Positions 57,849-64,000 of a DNA stretch of 64,000 nucleotides are shown here, piece after piece (within the stretch, counting starts at the first letter, position 1; each line of letters begins with the position of its first letter). The position numbers were made by a program, and so were the translations under genes. The notes beneath the pieces were generated by a model. The model did not search any database. It had not been told where the DNA came from and saw only the letters and a list, made by a program, of their open reading frames with translations. The stretch comes from Paracyclopina nana (lineage: Eukaryota > Arthropoda > Copepoda > Cyclopoida > Cyclopettidae). The DNA lies in contig JAGUCH010000002.1 of assembly GCA_019096065.1 (NCBI GenBank), positions 13,838,501 through 13,902,500 of the forward strand, written 5' to 3'.

Positions 57849-59762
57849 CTAGGCTATAATCTTTCGCTTTGCACATGTGCCTTCAGTTTGCCCCTCTGTG
57901 CTAAATGACAAAGTGGGACGTTTTCTCTTCTTGACGACCTTCTTTTGGGGACTCAATTCATCAGCAGAGGAAGAGGAAATGTCCAGTCCCAGAGATTCAG
58001 CAATATTTTGGTCATTGTTCTCGTCATTATGAATTTCCTTCGCCGACTCCTTGGACCTGTTCCTTGTTCGCTGCAATCTTGCTGCTTTGCTGGCAGATTC
58101 AGGTTTAGCAGCCTCAGTTTTCCTAGTAGGAGTGGGTGTTCGTATCATGCCCGTCCTGGGGCTAACATAGCTACCAGGAACGAGCTGGCCTTTCAATATG
58201 GACGCTATACCCGCAATGGAGTTGAAATCAACGCTGGAGGCTTCGCTGTCAGTCCTAAGACGAGCCTTATTATGCTGGGGAGGAGTGCGACATTGCGAAA
58301 AGTTGGCCCAATTGCCTAAAAAGGTGGAGGGAAATCCAGTCTTGCTGCTGGCCTCGCCATCTTTGGCAGTTTCGGGTGATTGCTGTTGCTGGGCCACTTT
58401 GGCTATGGTGTCGTCGACGCATTCTTCCGAATTCGATTTGGAAAAAAGATTCTCGACAGATGTCTGCGGCTTTTCACTGATGCTGGCTGGATTCTCCTCA
58501 GCTTTCTTGTCATTTTTTGCTGTTATCCTCTCGTTCGAATCTCTTCTTTTCCCCTCACTTTTGGAAGATTGGCCGCTTTTAATTGAGCTTTCTCTCGTTT
58601 TAGCCTGGACCACTTTGACGATGGTGTCATCGTCACACTCCTCTGTGGCAGATGCCAAAAGAAGATTTTTCTCAACCTTGGCCAGATTTTCCAACATCTT
58701 TTGTTTGGCTTCCAAAAGTTTTTCGAGATCCGTCGTCTCCATGTCCACTATATCTGCTGATATGCTGTTTCCCTCCTGTTCATTTGTAGAAGATTTCTTT
58801 TCAGATTTCTTGTCCTTAAACAGGTCTGTTCTTTCACTTGAGCTTCTAGCTCTTTTAGGATCGCTTTTGCTGCTTTTCAAGTCAATCCTGGACGAGTTGT
58901 CGGCATTATTGTCCCTGCTGTTTTCCTTCCTTGATTCACTTCTGAAGTCTCTGCTAGAAGAGCGTCTAGACTCTTTCCTGGGATCCTCCCTTCTAAGATC
59001 ATGTCTATCTTCTCTTCTAGGGTAGGCCCTTTCGTCTCTTCTCCTGTCATCTCTCGTAGAGCAACTTCTTTCCTCTCTTCTATGGTCTTTTCTTGTGTCT
59101 TTTCTCTTTCTGTCATCTTTACGACTGTCCAATTCCTGCCTTCCATCTTTCCGTATTTCATCGAGTCTTTCCGAGCGCTTATTCCTGCTCGGTTCGCCGA
59201 CCTTAATAGACTCAGTTTTTGTCGCCTGAGGATTTGTGCGTTGCACTGTCAGAATTTTGGGCTTGACTTTAGTGTCACCATGAATCACACAAGTGAACGA
59301 AGTGTTGCCAACTTTCACGGTATGCACGTCGTCTAATGAGTAATGACTCAGCTCGATCACACCTTTTTTGACCTTTTTTGGTCCTTCTGGGATGGGAAGT
59401 TCAACTGGCTTGTCTTCCCTCAGCACTTTTTTAAGGCGTTCTGTCAAATCACGAATTTCACTAGAGCTGCCAGTTTTCAAGGTCCTACGAAGGACGACAC
59501 TCTCTAGTTCTCTTCTAAGCTCGGCTATGGTGTTGTTTTTTCGGTTTATTTCGCTCCGAGAAGTCTTTAGGAGTGAAGAAATGTTAGTTTGTAAAGTGTC
59601 AATTTTCTTCTTGAGCTCATAATTGACTCCCATCAAATGTTGCACTTTGTCTCTCGCATTGTCGACTTCTGACCGCCAACGATCAATTTCTTGTCGGGTT
59701 GGCAACTTTTCCTGATCCTTGTCGGTCAAAATGTCATCGTACAAGTCGAAATCAGTGTCCAT
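57849..59762 (-). CDS. CASP8AP2: FLASH (CASP8AP2) histone pre-mRNA processing factor
   Basis: The single-exon, 637-residue frame begins with FDLYDDILTDKDQ, matching the LDLYEEILTE motif of FLASH that recruits the histone cleavage complex. A coiled coil follows with the family signature SLLKTSRSEINRKNNTIAELRREL. The rest is very basic and RD/RE/RS-rich, then an acidic serine-rich part with repeated ECxDDTIxKV motifs (near 380 and 455). FLASH binds Lsm11 of U7 snRNP and NPAT in the histone locus body; human FLASH is far longer (about 1,982), while fly FLASH is short as here. The ATG at 59762 is the first in frame. An acceptor-like TTTTTAG near 58317-58323 could mark a small optional intron. Confidence 0.82.
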   Translation of the reverse strand: MDTDFDLYDDILTDKDQEKLPTRQEIDRWRSEVDNARDKVQHLMGVNYELKKKIDTLQTNISSLLKTSRSEINRKNNTIAELRRELESVVLRRTLKTGSSSEIRDLTERLKKVLREDKPVELPIPEGPKKVKKGVIELSHYSLDDVHTVKVGNTSFTCVIHGDTKVKPKILTVQRTNPQATKTESIKVGEPSRNKRSERLDEIRKDGRQELDSRKDDRKRKDTRKDHRREERSCSTRDDRRRDERAYPRREDRHDLRREDPRKESRRSSSRDFRSESRKENSRDNNADNSSRIDLKSSKSDPKRARSSSERTDLFKDKKSEKKSSTNEQEGNSISADIVDMETTDLEKLLEAKQKMLENLAKVEKNLLLASATEECDDDTIVKVVQAKTRESSIKSGQSSKSEGKRRDSNERITAKNDKKAEENPASISEKPQTSVENLFSKSNSEECVDDTIAKVAQQQQSPETAKDGEASSKTGFPSTFLGNWANFSQCRTPPQHNKARLRTDSEASSVDFNSIAGIASILKGQLVPGSYVSPRTGMIRTPTPTRKTEAAKPESASKAARLQRTRNRSKESAKEIHNDENNDQNIAESLGLDISSSSADELSPQKKVVKKRKRPTLSFSTEGQTEGTCAKRKIIA

Positions 59763-60221
59763 TGTAAAGGACAGAATCACACTTTAATTTCGCGGAAATA
59801 ATTCCCCCACATTAGTTTCTTTTGTTTGTTGTGTACAAAAATTTTCTGCCAAAACGTTGCAGAGTTACTGCTTTGGCAATTGTTGATAAATTAGCTACAA
59901 TCGTAACTTTTTTGTTACTTTTTGGCGACAAACACAGTTTGTTACACTGGTTACGATAAATAGCTCACTACTTCTATAATCTCGAGCTTTTTTTCGATTT
60001 GCGGCTAGCTGCCGCACCGGAGCAGCAATTTCTTACACGTCAGCTGTTGGCACACCTGAAACGAAGAAAATGAGCGAATGACAAAATCGCCAATTTCTAA
60101 TTTAGTATTCAATCAAGTCGAGCGATTTTCCCTCGATTTTGACCAGTGACTCTGCATGGATCATTATCAGCTTAGAAAACATTTGTGAATATTTTACTAC
60201 GCAACTGCCAACATCATCGTC
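59763..60221. promoter_or_regulatory. Bidirectional promoter region, FLASH / TMEM165
   Basis: 459 bp between divergent starts, AT-rich. No motif was assigned. Confidence 0.45.
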
Positions 60222-61168
60222 ATGAATGTCAAAGTGACGTTGGTCTTTCTGCTCGTTGCTCACGTTTCTTGGGCAGAAATTGCGCCCGTGGATCCAGAAG
60301 TGGAGAACCTGCAGCATAAAGTATCAGAAGAAAATGAACTTGTCGACCAGCAAGTACCCAAGGTTGACAAGGAAAAGGAACCGACTGGATTCATGGGAGC
60401 CTCGGGCAGCTTTGTTCATGGAGCCATTGCCACATTGAGCGTGATTGTGGTGTCAGAGTTGGGTGACAAGACCTTTTTCATTGCCGCTATCATGGCCATG
60501 AGACATCCAAGGCTGATTGTCTTCACTGGAGCTATGTCAGCCTTAGCCTTGATGCATACCATGTCGGCCTTTTTCGGCTATGTCTTCACCATCATTCCAA
60601 GAATGCTCACCTACTACGTGTCCTCCTTTTTATTTGCCATCTTCGGGCTTAAAATGTTGCGCGAAGGGTGGAAGATGTCTCCGAATGTGAGTGATGTTAT
60701 TTTGTATTTTCCAATTATTCATTTCTACGTTTTTCTCATTATTTGCAGGAGGCTCAGGAAGAGTTAGAAGAAGTCCAAGAAGACCTCAAGCGCAGAGAGG
60801 CTGAAAATGAGGGCACTACTTCCAGTGACTTGGAGGAAGGCAAGGCCAGAAAATCAGCGTCGTCGAGCCCCTCAGTTCTAAGATCATTTGTGTCTCGCAT
60901 TTTCATCCAAGCTTTTACCATGACCTTTTTGGCTGAGTGGGGTGATCGCTCCCAACTTGCCACCATTGTACTGGCAACCCGTGAAAATGTGTCTGCTGTT
61001 GTGATAGCTGGCGTTATTGGCCATGGACTTTGCACTGGCCTCGCAGTTCTGGGAGGTCGCATGATTGCGCAGCGCATTTCTGTACGAACCGTGACTCTTA
61101 TTGGGGGAGTGGTTTTCCTCATTTTTGCTGTGACTGCTCTATTTATGGACCCTGAAGACAATAATTAG
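60222..61168 (+). CDS. TMEM165: TMEM165/GDT1 Golgi cation transporter
   Basis: Exons 60222-60686 and 60749-61168 join in frame to 294 residues (human 324). A signal peptide (MNVKVTLVFLLVAHVSWA) and acidic lumenal stretch lead into two homologous three-helix UPF0016 halves. Each carries the metal-binding motif: SELGDKTFF in the first and AEWGDRSQL in the second. A charged cytosolic loop joins them, where the 62-bp intron falls. TMEM165 moves Mn2+/Ca2+ into the Golgi in exchange for protons, supporting glycosylation. Confidence 0.95.
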
Positions 61169-61669
61169 AAGCTACGCGCTTATTATACAAGATTATATAG
61201 GCTCTCGCGAGTTGTTATAGTAATGCAAAATAGCCGAATTTATTCTTAGGCTAAAAAAGGCAATATTTGCGAATCCTTGTAAACATTTTCATTGATGGCA
61301 ATTAAAATGATATCATTGCTACTCCTTGCTCAAGTCAACCGGAGCTTTTTATTGGTGTGCTTTTGCTGTAAAGATAATTAGGTAGATGACTTGGGAAAAA
61401 ATCTTCACAGCTGATCGCGGCTGGTTAAGCTGAATCGTGAAGCTTCGCTGTATTTTCCTCTTGTTTGAGTAAGAAAGCAGCTTCAATGATCTCCTCTCAT
61501 ATAGGGTATCCTACGAGTTTCCTGATGGGGCTTTCCAAGCAATGGTCTAGTCTTCGAATGAGCAACATTTATTAGGGAACATATAAGCCACTTTTTAAAT
61601 CTCAAATTTGACTATTAAGTGTATTTTGAGTCAGTCATAATTAAAAAAACAATTTAAAAGTACGAACAT
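61169..61669. other. 3' flank of TMEM165, with one copy of an 80-bp repeat
   Basis: 501 bp between the converging TMEM165 and orphan secreted gene. It contains the first copy of an 80-bp direct repeat (61225-61301). No gene was seen. Confidence 0.5.
61225..61301. repeat. Copy 1 of an about 80-bp dispersed direct repeat
   Basis: It shares AATAGC, GAATTTATTCTTAGGC, TTTGCG, GAATC and AACATTTTCATTGAT with 62981-63060 in the same order and strand. The match is imperfect, with small gaps. Confidence 0.7.
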
Positions 61670-62233
61670 TTAGCTCTTCATGGTCTGCCACTTCTTGATA
61701 ACTGCCAACGAGTCCAGAACAAAGCCCTCAATTTGAGTCCTGGTTACTGGGTATTCCACGACAGGTATCGTGAACAAAGCTTGTGAGTCCCGCCCTTGAG
61801 CTGGTGACTTATTCTCTGCCATCTGAAGCTGAGCTGGATCCCATCCAGTAAAAAATGCAAGCCAGTTCAGCATAAAAGTTTTGAACAGCGACCATAGATC
61901 AATTTGTTGGTAAAACTCGACCAGATGAACCAAGGATGGGGTGTAAATCCTCCCAAGTTGCATCATATCATCATAAAGTGTCCTGTCAGACGAGACATTG
62001 ACAATTCTTATTTCCTGTGTTGTTGCCACTGTAGGAACTTCTTTTAGAGTAGGAGCTGGAGTTGGCATTGGCACCGATTTACTCGACGGTGCCATGTTCG
62101 GAATGGCATTTGATGCAAATGTTGGTTTCACATTGGGAATGTCATTCGATGCTGATGAAGGAGGAGTGGCCAGGGGAAGCACCAATGACCATGACATCGC
62201 AAAGGCAACGAAACATGCAATTCTTCCTCCCAT
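61670..62233 (-). CDS. Orphan secreted protein, 187 residues
   Basis: The single-exon frame begins with a signal peptide (hydrophobic core about 5-22, likely cut near Ala22-Thr23 or the SSA at 27-29). A serine/proline/alanine-rich stretch follows with an imperfect repeat (NDIPNVKPTFAS / NAIPNMAPSS). The C-terminal half is folded-looking and mostly helical (TLYDDMMQLGRIYTPSLVHLVEFY, LFKTFMLNWLAFFTGWDP). One NVSS glycosylation site is present and there are almost no cysteines. I do not recognise a family. Signal peptide plus a conserved-looking domain and a normal ATG context support a real gene. Confidence 0.65.
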   Translation of the reverse strand: MGGRIACFVAFAMSWSLVLPLATPPSSASNDIPNVKPTFASNAIPNMAPSSKSVPMPTPAPTLKEVPTVATTQEIRIVNVSSDRTLYDDMMQLGRIYTPSLVHLVEFYQQIDLWSLFKTFMLNWLAFFTGWDPAQLQMAENKSPAQGRDSQALFTIPVVEYPVTRTQIEGFVLDSLAVIKKWQTMKS

Positions 62234-63067
62234 TTTATCTTTTAGGATCCTAATTTTGCCGGCTTTTTAAGCTCAAACTGAACACACAGCTTGGCAACTG
62301 ACAAGTTAAGGCTCAGCTTTTTTTGTAAAAGCGTTGCCAGAAAAAAACTTCATGAATATAGCAAATTTGCTTTAATTTCTCCTCATAAACTCGGGATAAA
62401 CATTTCCAACAAACCAAGATAATAAATAATGCGCAACATGAAAACTTTAAATTAAGAAAATTAAGCAATTATTTAAAAAAATACAGTCATAGTAAAACTA
62501 TCCCGCATTATTTGACCACTCAGATAAATACAAACTTATGAAAAATTAGGGTCATACCAGAGCATTATTATTATGATTAAAAAAATCTACAGCTCTCGGC
62601 AATACTTATGACCTCAATAGTTAGGTACATAAATGCTCAAAACCTTATCTTATGTATGTGTAGTATAATGCATTTTCAAGTTGAAGATGCGGGCCAAAAT
62701 ATGAAATGAATCATTTTTCTTTTTACCATTAAACTAAGCTTTTTAAAAACAATTATCATGCGGAAATCAATAGTTCGTCAGCATAATTTTTTCTTAGAGA
62801 GCATTTTTTATCAGTCACACCATTGTAGCTTACCCAGCGCTGATGAAAAAGCTTTTTTAAAAAAATATTAAAAAATATTAAAAGAACAAAACAAATATAG
62901 GTACTGATAATATCAGTTAGTTGTTTTACATTATTAGCTTTTTCTTCGTTGGTAGCCCGACCTTTCATTAAACTGCAACTGCAAAAATAGCTGAATTTAT
63001 TCTTAGGCATACAAAGGGAAATGTTTGCGCGAATCATGTCAACATTTTCATTGATCGCAAATTCGAA
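62234..63067. other. Intergenic, AT-rich, with repeat copy 2
   Basis: 834 bp of AT-rich DNA between the orphan gene's start and the INTS9 stop. It should include the orphan gene's promoter and the INTS9 3' UTR. No gene was recognised. Confidence 0.5.
62981..63060. repeat. Copy 2 of an about 80-bp dispersed direct repeat
   Basis: Matches 61225-61301 in order and strand. It ends 8 bp from the INTS9 stop codon, inside the INTS9 3' UTR on the opposite strand to that gene. Confidence 0.7.
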
Positions 63068-64000
63068 TCAGAAAGTGTTAAGACACGATACAATACTTTT
63101 GCGGATTGCTTCACGGTCCTTACTTTTAGGGTCCTCGCAAACCACGTGGGTTTCATTTTCGTCAATTTTTATCAAAGCCTCCTCTTTTTCCTACGAAAAA
63201 AACCAATATTGAAAAAAAAATACAAACATGCGAAAGGCATTTTGTTACCAAATGAATAATGAAGCTTCCTGGTCCTGGCTCTTCTACTTTACCAGCAGAA
63301 ATCCCATGAGCAGCCAGGTTTTGCAACAAGTCTGCAATATTGATTTTTCCAAACATGTGACAAGTGGGAGGTCTGTCTTTCTCCCCTTTCCTTGGCCTCT
63401 TTTTCTCAGAGGACACCTCTTCCAAATCTGTCAATTTGTACTTGTTGTTGATCACCTTCAGGTTTCCAGTCACAGTGGCCAAAGTGATGCCAGGCTTCAC
63501 TTCTGAGGGTTGAAGCTTCTTGGCAAGTCCTGGATCGATGATGATTTTCTCATACTTGCTCGACACTGGCAGTTTCACACTTTCGTCTCTGCCAAAGGTG
63601 AACACTGGCACGTCCACCTCTAGCTGCAAGTCCGTTCTCTGTGAGGCTGAAGGGGGTGGAACTGTGTAGCACTTTGGCACTGCAATCATTCCAGGCTTGA
63701 GGTCACGTACGAGCTTTTTGGCTTGGCTGAAATTGAGGCTGGTATCAATGGGGCAGTTGACAGTCCTCATCTGCAGAGGCTGAAAAGGAGCCAACGCATC
63801 CAAGTATGGAAAACTGGGCTCTGAATAAAAAATGAAAACATCATTTCATGTAACACTTTTGATAAGATGAATAGGAGACGAACCAGTGAAAACGATCGTG
63901 TTGCTCGGGTTGTTGCCCCAAAGCTCGATGAAATGAATCACTTCGCCGAATCTGAGGCTGGGATGGCCAGCAAACATGACACAGGGTTGACGGTACTCTT
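63068..64000 (-). CDS. INTS9: Integrator complex subunit 9, C-terminal part
   Basis: Three exons at 64000-63884 (continuing beyond the window), 63820-63249 and 63190-63068 give the C-terminal portion of INTS9. Matches include [68 protein letters not shown] and the end [21 protein letters not shown]. The segment corresponds to the end of the beta-CASP region and the C-terminal domain that binds INTS11. INTS9 is the catalytically inactive partner of the INTS11 endonuclease in snRNA 3'-end processing and promoter-proximal termination. The metallo-beta-lactamase N-terminus lies outside the window. Confidence 0.95.

Overview
The window is nuclear DNA from a compact invertebrate-type animal genome. 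Nearly every gene is a recognisable single-copy metazoan gene. They are cut by short introns (mostly about 50-65 bp, the shortest about 43-46 bp) with GT-AG borders, and neighbouring genes often lie less than 100 bp apart. I rebuilt exon borders by hand. In every multi-exon model except the partial INTS9 gene, the exon lengths sum to a whole number of codons. The phylum cannot be fixed from the sequence. The PET + six-LIM Limpet/LIM-9 architecture and the FYVE-bearing Rabaptin fit a protostome or other invertebrate, while the LRRC8-like channel and apparent operons point to a group with spliced-leader trans-splicing. I leave the organism open.

Layout. 1-4.3 kb: a secreted three-WAP-domain protein in GC-rich DNA. 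4.3-11.9 kb: CHAC2 and RMC1 (minus, probably one operon), SET (plus), LHPP and a Limpet/LIM-9 gene (minus). 14.1-21.4 kb: a 7.28-kb foldback-like element with long inverted arms built of about 209-bp tandem units, a core of 169-bp units and a perfect 8-bp target duplication. 21.5-25.4 kb: an 11-finger C2H2 protein (minus) divergent from POLR2C/RPB3 (plus). 25.6-28.3 kb: a SETD7-like methyltransferase with two alternative 3' exons. 28.4-35.9 kb: DHX38/PRP16 (minus), then TADA1, RABGGTB and DHRS1 head-to-tail on plus. 36-42.7 kb: three small inverted-repeat elements around a GT31 glycosyltransferase and a PTBP-like RNA-binding protein. 42.7-49.4 kb: a predicted type II glycosyltransferase-like protein and an LRRC8-like channel fused to an Fn3-like region and a thioredoxin domain. 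50-56 kb: Rabaptin-5 with FYVE, GFOD, and a Staufen-like protein. 56.4-64 kb: PUS3, FLASH, TMEM165, an orphan secreted protein and the 3' part of INTS9.

The genes are mostly housekeeping (transcription, splicing, RNA processing, endosome traffic, Golgi) and share no single pathway. The main points of interest are the channel-thioredoxin fusion, the foldback element, the alternative SET exons, and three gene pairs whose 21-105-bp spacers end in splice-acceptor-like sequence, as expected for trans-spliced operons.
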